A DNA stretch of 64,000 nt from Krasilnikovozyma curviuscula. Its lineage: Eukaryota; Basidiomycota; Tremellomycetes; Cystofilobasidiales; Mrakiaceae. The notes under the pieces are model-generated. The model was not told the DNA's origin. It did not search any database and saw only the letters and a list, made by a program, of their open reading frames with translations. Position numbers and translations under genes: made by a program. Location: contig MVAQ01000098.1 of the NCBI GenBank assembly GCA_014825775.1, positions 1-64,000 on the forward strand. The letters are read 5' to 3'. Below are positions 49,297 to 59,567 of the stretch, piece after piece. Position 1 is the stretch's first letter. Every line of letters begins with the position of its first letter.

Positions 49297-50822
49297 TTAT
49301 ATCTTGTGTCCCATCAGAATTAGATTCCTGGGGGAGGCCTGATAATCCCATCCAACCAAAACATCTCCTTTCTCACCCTCTTCCTTCACAAACAAGTATC
49401 TGTCCATTGCAATGAGACTCTCAACAACACCGCTGCTCGACAGCGCCAGTAGTCTCAAGATCCTTACTCTCTTTGCGAGGGGAACGAACTCGCTCTCCAT
49501 TGTCTTTCCTTCTGCTTCAATTTTGGCGGGATCTTCATGTAAGTTGAGCTTAGACAAGCAGGCCACGAAATATGCTGAAAGAGATGAGAGAGAAGATCTA
49601 GGGATTGCACCCACTGGGGGGTTCAAGATATCGGAGTGGTGATTGAAGAGGTAGAGGCTCAGCAGTGACCGGTAAAGGTGACTACAGGGTATTAGAAAGT
49701 GAGAATCTGAGCCAAATTTATTCATCAAATGGGTCACTTACCGTCTCGAATTTTCACTCATGCCATTTTCAACGGGTGATGTTGCCCAGCGCGATAGGTT
49801 CTGACAAGCAGCCATTCGCGAGATTCCAGACAAGGAGACATCGTTGTCTCGAAATGTTACGCTGAGAGGAAAGCCATACTGATTTCCTTCTTTTAAAGTG
49901 ATGATGTGGTTGTAGCAACCTTGTGCAACAGTCACCAGTTAATAGAGTGAAACGAGCAACGCGAGAAAGGAGACTTACAGCCTGCGACAGCACAACTCAA
50001 TATGTCAGGCTTGGAAGCGTACATCCTCAGGATTGACTCGGTGAGTGAACCACAAGCATGCAGTCCCACGATACAACACCTGACGGCTTCTTTTCCCAGA
50101 ACCTTTCTCTCTTCAGCCAGCCAGATGTCCACCTCCTCCATCTGATCGCCAGGCTCAACTCGCTTACAAAGGTAAGTGATGTTGGAAGGGTTCTTGTCGC
50201 TGCTACCTAGTCGATTTGACCCTGATATCTGATTGGGATCTGAATCGATCGCGAGCACCTTAAGGTCAAGCTGCGAAACCAGAGTTCTGGAGAGATACCC
50301 GAATCCAGCGCCAACGTCGACGACGTGGGTGATACCAAGCTGCCGGACCATCTTCTTGTCGATAACATCAACAAACTTCTCGACTTCGTGAGATTTCTTG
50401 ACTGAAGAGTTAAAGCTCTGCTTCAACAGGAAGGTGATTAAGCAAAATGCAACCGGACGCAAAATATGAGTACTCACGAACTTGTCATCGGGAGGCCCGA
50501 CAACATCTGGCGACTGTCGAGGAAGCTCCAAAGACTTCACTCTATCTATGTACGCTATCAAGCTGAGTGGCACCTCAAGTCCAGCGACAGTTTTCCCAAG
50601 TAAGAAGCTCACTACAGCTTCTTCGTCCTCCTTTTCAAACCATTCCTTCCATTCTGGTACCAGCTCATTCCAAGGGTTGAGTCGATACTGATCCTTATCC
50701 TCTGGAATGAAAGTGTCGAGGAAGTGCAGGTTCTGTAGGTTGATGAAAGGCTGGGAACCAACGAAGTCTACAAGCTGCTGGACGTATGCACCTTCATCCT
50801 CGAAACTTGAGGGGAGGAGCAT
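49297..50822 (-). CDS. METTL25 / RRNAD1-like methyltransferase
   Basis: Family members have an N-terminal helical region and a class I S-adenosylmethionine fold related to ribosomal RNA adenine dimethylases. The start is ATG 50822; the N-terminus has FGAYVQQL-like sequence (GAYVQQLVDFVGSQPF), LPRQSPDVVGPPDD, then KKMVRQLGITHVVDVGAGFG, the SAM-binding glycine-rich loop, with GYLSRTLVSQLDLKVLAIDS. RCCIVGLHACGSLT and AVAGCCYNHIITLKEG (junction at an intron near 49970) are typical of METTL25. A C-terminal region of about 130 residues ends at TAA 49297. The substrate is not settled for this branch. Confidence 0.82.
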
Positions 50823-51318
50823 CGAAGAGTTCCTAGATGTATCATCAGGACATGGAAAATAGACAGAGTTATATCTTGAGATTGAATGAGTTCGAAGTCA
50901 ACTTGCGCATTTTTCTTGTCGTCTAGACATCCTTTCGACCGCCAACCAGAATTCTGAAGTAAGAAGTAATTTCCAAGTCTTTTACACCAATTTAGCTCTT
51001 GGGTATTATTGAATCACCAGTTAGGGCATTTGACAGCGATCTGGTGAGTGTCTTGCAGCTTGTCACCGCATTTTCGCATTTCAGGTTACTGAGTTTGTCA
51101 CTTCTTATGATGCTGTTGGATCAAAGTGATAAACCAACCCGTTGTCTATTCAGGGTGATATTTTGTCCCACCTGGCGTCGTTACAGCTCTCAAAGAGCTG
51201 CACAAATGGACCGGTACAGAGACTGCTTCTTTTCTCTTTCTTACGAAGGGAATTGATGGAAGCTTGCAAGCTGATACCTTATATCTTTTTACAGCGTGCG
51301 GTACAGATATCTCTGCTG
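50823..51318. promoter_or_regulatory. Divergent promoter region
   Basis: About 500 bp between the methyltransferase start (minus) and the next start (plus). It must hold both promoters. A plus-strand frame from 50999 and one from 51142 overlap the next gene's 5' region but have no conserved features. Confidence 0.4.
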
Positions 51319-52797
51319 ATGGTATCTAGTCTTTCACTGCATCGAGATGTAATTCTCCAGCAGCTAAGGCCGCTGAGTCGACGTCGCTTCGACCCCTCAA
51401 CCCGTCGCCGCTTCCATTCTGAATTGAATCCACAACAAACGACTACAAACGCCGATAAACTCTCATTAATCCTCGACCACCCATTACTCCACCACCCGAA
51501 ATTTGACCCTGTTGGTCGCTTGATCAGACCAATAGAATTACCAATCTCAACACCAAGTCAACCTTTGTCCTCACAACTTCCTCTCATCCTCCCACCAGCT
51601 CAAACATCCCTACCAGATCTGAAGAAAATACTGAAAATCATCAACAGCCAGTCAATATTAGAAGATTCAGAGTTATTGAAGTTTTTCGAACCTGTGAGTA
51701 TGAAAGGTCCCTTCCTGGCCCGTCAACTGTACCGTCTAACCTGATACCTCTATTTTCAACCTACTGCAGGAAACAACAGATGACTTGTTGAGATCAACCC
51801 AACTCGCCGACAATTTCCCTCCCCCGAACTGGAATCCTGAAGCTAGAATTCGCATCCTCGACCATTGGCTAGCAATTCGAACGATCGAGCTTCGCAATCT
51901 CACGCGAGACTTGGAAGAAGCTTTGGCCAATGTGGAGAAGAGCAGCAAAGAGCTCAGTTACATTGGTTCAGAGGTGTGCAATGAATACGTCTGTGGAGTT
52001 TGCTCATTCATAGAACAGGAAACTGACCATCGTGTATTTTTGTTTTCTGACCCAGATGGTCAGACTACTTCCGATTGATCTGCGGAAGGAGGTTCGGGAA
52101 CGGTGGGGTGGGATACGGAAAAGGGTTTGGCAACGATTCGCAGACCGCCATCAGGGATACCTCAAGGAGAGCAAAGCATTACTTTCAATGGACACTGAAA
52201 TGACTCAAGTCAAACAACGTTTGAAGAGTGGGGAGTCGCTCAAAGGTCGATTATGGGTCGAGTTATGTGACAAAGTGACATTCATCGAGTCTTGGCTGGA
52301 GGATGCCAGAGCTGACGCCGTCGCCAGTGGAGAAGAAATCAAGTTTGAGGAATCTCAGCAATGGGCAAAGATGGATGAAGAGTTGATTGATTTTTCAGCG
52401 AGGAGTCGAATGGTGGGGAGAGAGACGGATTTGTCGAGTGTTGATGTGTCAGGAATGGTGAGTTTCAACATAGAGTGCTCCTTCGCTAGGATAATCTGAC
52501 AACATTGGTTTTGGTAGTATTTACCTGAAGATTTTGGGGAACTTCTTCGTGTAAGATCTAAGCAGAGGCTTCTTCCCGCCGTCCTTCGTGAACCTCAGCC
52601 TCAGGACACGGTCTACTTCCGGACAAGAGCAGCGATTGCGCTCCGTGGATTGATTGGCATCCAGCTTCCGACGTTTAATCATGTTCATTTTGCAACATCA
52701 CTGGAGAAGAAGCCCCGCCCTTCATGTGAGTTATGTCTTGTGCTTTGCTCTCGTCACTATATTCTGACTGCGCTGTTCTACCATTCCGGTCATAGAG
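51319..52797 (+). CDS. Orphan protein with likely mitochondrial targeting
   Basis: ATG 51319 begins MVSSLSLHRDVILQQLRPLS and then RRRFDPSTRRRFHSE, an Arg-rich stretch without acidic residues that looks like a mitochondrial presequence. Later exons encode LLRSTQLADNFPPPNWNPEA, LDHWLAIRTIELRNLTRDLE, VRLLPIDLRKEVRERWGGIR and LPEDFGELLRVRSKQRLLP, mostly alpha-helical and charged. The stop codon is created by splicing: T at 52725 plus AG at 52796-52797 across a 70-nt intron with a CTGAC branch-like site. I do not recognise a family; a mitochondrial matrix or mitoribosome-associated role is only a guess. Confidence 0.6.
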
Positions 52798-53743
52798 CCC
52801 ACATCGTCACCTCTCTGTCGTTTCCTCATAGCATCTCCCTCTCAGAACTACATAGAGTTTACTTACAGCATCTTCATTATAATATCGAAGAGTTCAGATC
52901 CGGTGCGCAGCATGACAGGAATGTATTATTATTACGGGTGATGTGTAGCTCTGAGCAAGCAAGAAAATGCAATTTATCTATGAACAGCCGGTGTGTACTG
53001 GATATCCAGAAAAATCAACAATTCGCCCTGATTGTTCTTGCGTGCCCGTCCGTTGAAGCGCTGATAACTTCCAGGCTCGAATTACTAATCTGAAACAACT
53101 TTTCTGCGACTCCAACTATAACTGAATTGGATACTAACACAATATTAACGAGGAAGTGGGTTGGTTATTGGTCGAAGCGCTAACAAAACAAACTTTGATG
53201 CTTTTAAAAGCGTCATCACTATTCAAATTTTGACTCACCTAAGAACCTGCTTGCGAACAGAAACTGTTTTTTTTCCTTCTGGTATACCAATCAGGATATG
53301 CAGAGGAAATCAGACCGCTCGCTAACTTGGCAAAGATGATAGATCGTAGCGATGCAAATTGCTTCGCTGCGCTGACTAGAAAACTGTGTCAAGCTTTCAG
53401 GTTGTATTTAAAGACTAAGATCCTATTCGGGGGTTTTCAATGCAAGAATGAAATGCTCAAGGGGATATTTTGCTGCGCGAAGAGGAGCTGCAGATACGGA
53501 ATAATGCACACCTCAACGTCCACCTAGGATTTCAGGGGGTTCTACTTTTTCATAATCATAATCTAAGTCATCAGTCTTGTAGGTGAGTAGCAATTTCAGC
53601 CTTGTATAGATACCTCTGAGTTCTGACTTCTGCTTTCCCTCGTCCTGCATCGTATCCTCGAAGCGATACTTGGAATCACCTCTCTGTCATCCTGGTCAAC
53701 ATATATAGTGAGCTTCTTAATCCTTCCGTATACAATAATTCCT
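52798..53743. other. Intergenic, AT-rich, no gene recognised
   Basis: The longest gene-poor spacer in this half (about 945 bp). It contains a 12-bp palindrome GCTTTTAAAAGC near 53200. Short plus-strand frames (to 53093, and 53327-53527) have no family motif or splice support. Confidence 0.45.
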
Positions 53744-55079
53744 ATGCTCAATAGATTCAGGTCCTTTGCCCGGTCTTCAACCTCTTTTCCATCCAGTATT
53801 CTGAGCTCTTCTCATCCGGTCAAAAGAAACATGCAACGGTCGATCCTTCCTAGTCGAATGATACGGCAATGCTATCTCTGTCCGATACAACGATCACCTC
53901 TTCTCGTGCCTAGAGTCTCAACTATCCACCAAGCATCCTTCCCTTCCAACCGTCGACATTTCATCAGCGCGCTCCTGGGCCGCCGTGGTAAAACACCTTC
54001 CTCGTCTCCCACTGAACCAACAGGTGAAGACCCCAAATATTCTCGAAGTGAATGGAGCTCATCAACGAAGGAACCTGGAGAGCAGAAAGAGCTAATTATC
54101 TATCAGAGGTTTGGGAGCTATCGACGAAGGCACTACTGGGTTGGTTTCGCTGCGAGTGGTGTACTAGCGTGAGTCAGAACCTCTTCTTCTGACAAACGTT
54201 TGTGATCGAACCTCTGGTGCTCTGTGAGATTGTATGATGCTGACTCTGCGTTGCTTTTTCTTTGCGCTTGCGTCACCAGCTGGTGCTGGTTCGATTATTG
54301 CAAAGGAATGAACGACTCTTGGTTGATGCAACACCGATTTGTTCCTGTAGAATGGGTCTTCCCTAATGGTCCTTTGGTTGAGTACGTTTTCCTTGTGTCG
54401 ATTCATGTATCCTCGAGGTGTCGTAGAAGACCAACAAACAATTTGCTTTCATCTTTCTCCGTCATCTCAACCTTAGTGAGAAAGGAGACCCCAAACCTAT
54501 CTCGGATTTTCAAACGGATTGCTTGGTCATGTTGATCCTCTTCCTTCCCCCGGCATTCCTTGCATGGACCACCCGAGCGCATGTCGCTCAGATCAAGGCA
54601 TTCCTTCCGAGCGGCTCTTTTAGGGTTAAGAGCATCTTCCATGATAGCATTGGCTCAAAGGGAATAAAATTCGAAGAGGGTTATACCATTGGTAGTACTA
54701 GGGGTAAGGACGACGCGTTGCGAGATTGCGATGACACGCTCACTAACCTCCGGTTACATTTGTGGATCTAGATATATACCGAAGAGGATCTCTCGTGTTG
54801 AACATACCAGCACCAAGAAAAATCAAATCCGACACAGACGATACAGGTTCAGAAATCGCACCAGGAACTTCTTACCTCATCGATCTCTCCCCTCTGCGTC
54901 GCGACGAGCTAATATGGTGTTCGAAGCGTCTCAAGAGGGACACCAAGATGGCTGAGAAACAGGGTTTTGATGTGGAGGATAGTGTGATGCTTAGTCGGGG
55001 GAAGGTCTGTATCGATCGTCGAGCGCTCGAGGAAGCTTTCCCTCTGACGAACGTCGAGAATCCACAGGCTTTCGTCTAG
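53744..55079 (+). CDS. Orphan mitochondrial two-span membrane protein
   Basis: ATG 53744 starts MLNRFRSFARSSTSFPSS, a strong mitochondrial presequence with further Arg/Ser-rich sequence to about residue 80. A hydrophobic helix spans an intron (YWVGFAASGVLAWCWFDY). A second helix is LVMLILFLPPAFLAW. The C-terminal hydrophilic domain has LVLNIPAPRKIKSD and GTSYLIDLSPLRRDELIWC, ending at TAG 55077-55079. Three introns were followed, the last from GTAAGG at about 54707 to TCTAG before ATATATACC. A two-helix inner-membrane protein is the likely topology. Family unknown. Confidence 0.6.
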
Positions 55080-55601
55080 TTGAGAGATATAGCTCCAAGA
55101 CACATGATCACCATCGCAAGATACTCCGATTGCTGACTACTTCGGAGCAATTGTTTGGGTTTGCGACCAGGCTCACGTCAATAATCCAGGGCAAAAGCAG
55201 TGTGATTTTGAGTTCAGCAACTCGAAAGCATTGTTACAGGTTCCCGTTCGTCAAGTTCCCACAATTGAAAACATAGAGTTGTCAGCGTCAGCTTGGCGAA
55301 GAAGCAGACGAGTTACTCCAGACGAACCAAACTCAGATCAGCACGTTCGAACTCGTGGCGCGGAGGCTACTAAGCAACCTAAATAAATACTGTGAGCTCT
55401 GGAGTTTCATCCAACTTCCTCGAACCCTGCAGATTTTTCACACTCAGCCTGGACCTCTCACCCTCTGAGTTAGAAACAAAGCTCACTCCAAGCTAATAGT
55501 GCTGGGCTGAGGTCTCTGCCTTTCTGGATTGGAACATCGCTATTTTGAAGTGAACCTAACGCGTACAAGGTCACCGAACAGGCTTAGCTATCGATCGAGT
55601 G
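55080..55601. other. Intergenic, no gene recognised
   Basis: About 520 bp between two plus-strand genes; presumably 3' UTR then promoter. No coding or RNA signal seen. Confidence 0.4.
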
Positions 55602-56850
55602 ATGGGTTCAGTTCAAGGAGAAAGGATCAAAGTCTTCTGTAGCACTGACAGCAAAGGCAGAAAGGTCTATAGGGTGGGTTTCTCTCACTATATCATGTTT
55701 CCAGACTCGTTTCACCGAGGAAAGACCTCACGTTGACATACTGTTTTGGATATTTCCCAGGCTGATGCTGCTGTTGATTCGCCTTTATCAAGTAGATTAG
55801 ATTCAATAGCACCTGATGGAGGAATCTGCAACTCTTCTGATTCGTCCTCCTCAGAATCATCCGTTGACGAGGATGACAGAGGAAGCATTGCAGGATCGGC
55901 CGTTTCGTCGCTGCCAGAGAACGTCACATCCGCTTACGACCTGAATCAATTCTTCAACATGAGAGTCTTCAGGTTCCCTGTGGGTTTGTTGATCGCTCCG
56001 TTGTGTAATATCGAAACCATGAGTCACTAACCCAACTTCCGTGCAACCTCAACAGTCTAAATTCAACAAAAGAGCCTATTTTCCACACACTAATAGTCGT
56101 TTTCATGTCAATATGTTCAGCTGGAGAAGCGATGATGACGAGAAATCCATCCATCCGGTTGATTCGCCTTTCGATGGCTCAACAGATAGCTTCCAACAAT
56201 TTCATCCACCTCTGCACCAAAACCAACATGAGAAGCAACTCTATGATTTTTCACCTATTGGGAATCATGTACAACCCATGGCGTCTAGTTCGAGATCGAC
56301 GTTGGTGAGTGGTAAGGCCATGCTAGGTGGTAAGAAGATGAAAGGATACAAAACAAAGAAGGGGTCAAAAGCAAGTCTTACCACAACGCTGCAATTGCAT
56401 CAGACACCTCTTTGCGTGATATCACTAACTTCTTTCCTCAATCATTGAACAGATCAAGCCCGTCTCCACCCATTCTGACTCTGAGTCAGCGTTCCTCTAC
56501 ACCGACGACGAACCCAAACCATCGCGCCTGCCGCCCAAGAAACATAAACCGATACACAAGATGGATGATAACGGAGTAAAAATTAAGCTGAATGAAAAGT
56601 TGTTAAAAGGGGGCCTGCTGAAAGGCCGAAAGTAAGCTTCGGCGCCTGTTTACAGCAATTGTTGTGGCTGCCGTTTAGTAGTTGACTTCTCTTCTTGTCC
56701 ATTTCTTCAACGTCTGTCGTTGTGTGTGTATTACTTATTGATAGGGCTTGGGACTTCAGTGACGCAGAAGAGAGCAGCGCTGTTGAAGGAGTTATTTGTC
56801 GTACAAGAAAGGTAACCTACGAACCAGTAATCTGTTCGACTCAGCAGTAA
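55602..56850 (+). CDS. Orphan low-complexity, Lys/Ser-rich protein
   Basis: ATG 55602 encodes MGSVQGERIKVFCSTDSKG, spliced to ADAAVDSPLSSRLDS and an acidic Ser tract (NSSDSSSSESSVDEDD). Further exons give YDLNQFFNMRVFRFP, SKFNKRAYFPHTNSRFHVN, a Lys-rich segment (GGKKMKGYKTKKGSK), then HKPIHKMDDNGVKIKLNEK, LLKGGLLKGRK and AWDFSDAEESSAVEG. The acidic/basic alternation is typical of disordered nuclear proteins. I end it at TAA 56850 by reading through a possible donor (AAG|gtaacc); splicing there would extend it past 57000. Exon boundaries are only partly certain; no family recognised. Confidence 0.5.
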
Positions 56851-57184
56851 ATACGTTGGTCTCTACAATTCAATAGATTCATTGGACCTGTATTTGGACG
56901 CCGAACACTGTCTTGGTGTCTTGGCTGATGAAGATAGGAAATCGTACTTCCCTGTCGCACCACTACTTGATTGCTTGTTGCTTTTCACATTGTAACATAG
57001 ATATACATGTCCCTACCTTATCATTTGTTTATGTGAGCTTACACAGGCCAGCTGAAGTATGAGAGCGACGTCATAAAACACCAATGGAAAACACTTCTCC
57101 ATCGCACTAACACAACAGCTGCCTGTCCCTGAACGACACAAGCTTTTCCTACAAGCTCTTCCTTCTTTTCTGTCTAAAAGATAT
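56851..57184. other. Convergent intergenic region
   Basis: About 330 bp between the orphan gene's stop and the LSM4 stop. It probably carries both 3' UTRs, or a last exon of the orphan gene if the donor near 56811 is used. Confidence 0.4.
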
Positions 57185-58101
57185 TTATTCTGCTCCTCCT
57201 CTCCCACCTCTTCCACCACCTCGTCCTCCCCGTCCACCTCTATCGTTGCCCCGTCCACCACCGCGACCGCCTCTGAAATCGTTTCCTCCACCACGCCCTC
57301 CTCTAAATCCACCACGGCCTACAGTCCCAGAGATAGAGAAACACGTTGGCATGAAAGTGGAGGTCAAATTGTGATGAGTAAGTATCAGAGTTTGGAGAAA
57401 GGGATGGAGCGAATACAGAGCAGCTGTGTCAGTGTCTATCCCAGAGCGATCCTTCGTCAAACAGTCACTCAAAAGGAATTTCTTACCACCTCTGTCACCA
57501 CCAGCACCACCACGACCGGCACCACCAACGGGTCCACCTAACCTCGTCCCACCTGACGACCCTCTGTTGGATTCACGTATCCTGTTCTGTTCCGCTTGAA
57601 CATTATCTAATATCGCATCTGCCACTCTGAGGTATTTTATCTGTATGTCCACCGTTACAATTGCCGTCCCAGAAGCAGGTGGAGTTCGTCGATTGGTTAG
57701 AGAGGAGGGCAAGAGGGTTGAAAAGAATCGAAAAACGAACCGTGTTTCCTCTAATATAACACTCCTTCATTTTCCAGAACTTATCACCATCTGCACTCGT
57801 TTGATAGACATCTCTCAGCACGATGTTCATGAAGTTATCGCACGACACAAGATGCCCATTGTACGTCTCGCTCGACTTGAGTTCAACCAGCTGCACGTAG
57901 CACAATAGACACAGAACGAAGAAGAGTCAGTAGCTTTTATCAGTGGAGAATTAGAAATCAGAAGGTTTTAGTTTTACCATGGGTTTGTCTATTGCTGCAT
58001 TGAGCAAAGTCAGAGGAAGCTGAGGCGGCAGCAAGGAAGTCAAAGAGTTGAATCAGTCTCTTTCTCAGCCCAAGAGGTAGAACCAGATAACTACTTACCA
58101 T
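57185..58101 (-). CDS. LSM4: LSm4, U6 snRNA-associated and P-body Sm-like protein
   Basis: LSm4 is part of the Lsm1-7 and Lsm2-8 rings in mRNA decay and U6 snRNA binding. The first exon is only ATG (58101-58099), immediately followed by GTAAGT. The next exon gives [14 protein letters not shown], then [39 protein letters not shown] and [19 protein letters not shown]: the complete Sm1 and Sm2 motifs, including the Asp/Asn RNA-binding residues (CDNFMN, IRGN). The C-terminal tail is a long RGG/GGRGG repeat region, typical for LSm4 and linked to P-body assembly and arginine methylation. TAA at 57185. Confidence 0.93.
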
Positions 58102-58455
58102 CTCTTACACCTGACACTTTTCTCTTGTCAAACCAGACAGAAATCTAGAATTTTAAAGCTGAAAGGGGGTGAACGTTAGAAGGATTAGAGCAAGAAGAGG
58201 CAGCTCGTTCCCTTCGAACCACGTTTTGACTTTTTTTCTCTCTCTTCCATTCCTTGTTTCGAGTAAGTACAGTTTGATCTCTCACAATCTGGCCTCCCTG
58301 TTGACGAGCCGACGATTTTATGACCTTTTCTTGGGATTAGTGTGAGCACCTTTTCCTTCTTTCCTCTGTAGGAAGTGGATTCGACCAGACTGGACTTACT
58401 GACCCGTCGTCTTACTCCCTTGATAATGTTCGTGCTTATAATAGAGTTCATAACG
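58102..58455. promoter_or_regulatory. Divergent promoter, LSM4 / zinc-finger gene
   Basis: About 350 bp separate the divergent ATGs. Pyrimidine-rich stretches lie on both sides, as expected for 5' UTRs. No other signal recognised. Confidence 0.5.
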
Positions 58456-59122
58456 ATGGCCAGAGGTCTACAAAAAGCTGAATCTCAAGCGAAAGCTCAA
58501 GCCAAAGCCAAGTCCTCGCAAGGTACGTCGGGTTCCCTTTCTCTCACTTCTTGTCAAGAGGCGTTTCTTATCTCAACTTCGTTGAAAGGTGGTGCTTCTC
58601 AGCTGGGTGCTGGTAAAGCTGGCTTGAAGATCAAGTGTGCGGGTGAGTTGTTTTCTTTGGAAAGGGGGGTGCAGGCGGAGCTGTTGTCAGTTCACATTTG
58701 CTGACGGATACTATACTTTTTTCTGGCGGTTCGAAGCATGCTTTATCGATATGCCCAACGTTGCCACTTACAAGTAAGTAGCACTTTCTTCTTTTGCTGA
58801 AGTTCTCTGTTTCGCGCTACTCGTTTCTCTCTTGCGGACCACTGTCTAACCGTTCTCATTCTCCCATCACCTCACCAGGCAGCACTACGAAGTAAATCTA
58901 TTTCCAGTTTTTCTTTTATTCGTTAGTTTATTTTGGGTGCTTTACTGATTCAGCATCTTCATTTTCGTTTTTAACGATCTCTATCGCTCGACTTCTCAGG
59001 CCAAGCACGAAAAGTCACCACCTCTCGACTGGGCCAAAATTACTGAAGAAAACAAAGTTGTCAAGGTCCTTACTGGAACAGGTCACGGTGCATCTGCTGC
59101 TGCTGCTAAGGGCAAAAAGTAG
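58456..59122 (+). CDS. Small 4F5/zf-met2-type zinc-finger protein
   Basis: ATG 58456 begins MARGLQKAESQAKAQAKAKS, a Lys/Ala/Gln-rich SERF/4F5-like start, joined to GGASQLGAGKAGLKIKC. The finger reads CAACFIDMPNVATYKQHYE then AKHEK, a CxxC...HxxxxH arrangement as in plant At2g23090-like proteins. The tail is PPLDWAKITEENKVVKVL and a short Ala/Lys end at TAG 59122. The finger is spread over four exons, one of them a 13-nt microexon (58879-58891). About 95-100 residues. Nucleic-acid or protein binding is inferred from the family. Confidence 0.82.
58879..58891 (+). other. 13-nt microexon in the zinc-finger gene
   Basis: The sequence reads ctcaccag|GCAGCACTACGAA|gtaaat. The upstream exon ends AA and the next exon begins GCC AAG CAC. 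Inclusion gives KQHYEAKH, which supplies the first His of the finger. Confidence 0.85.
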
Positions 59123-59567
59123 ACATCGGTTCCTTCCGTCCCTACCATGGAAAAGTTTCACGTTCAACTTTCTTACATGAATAGCTTTTCATGTGATCGG
59201 TGGTTAATAGAAGGGATAAAATGCAGTCGCGCAGGGAGATAGCGACGAGCTTGCGGCTTGTTGTGTTTATTGTTTTGGTGTTTCTTTCATCTCATTTTAC
59301 TTCAAGTCCCAGTACTTGCTTTTCTCACACGCAAGCACAACCAGCTATTGACCTTCTCGGGTGAATAGTTTAGATAAAAAAAAGGAATGTAGATCGCACA
59401 TTAGTCTAAGTGGCTCTAGAACTCATAATGATGTTACAAACAGCAGGTAGTGTATTAGATCACAGGCCTTCTTTCTGCATTCTACGACAGCGGCAAAAAT
59501 GGGACACGGATCAGCCAAATTCTAGCAACCACCAAGAAACATGAAGAGCACGAGCTAAAAAAACAAC
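59123..59567. other. Convergent intergenic region
   Basis: About 445 bp between the zinc-finger stop and the lipase stop. A possible last lipase exon lies here: AA|gtaagt at 59568 could splice to AATTTGGCTGATCC, ending at TAG about 59480. Otherwise 3' UTRs only. Confidence 0.4.
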
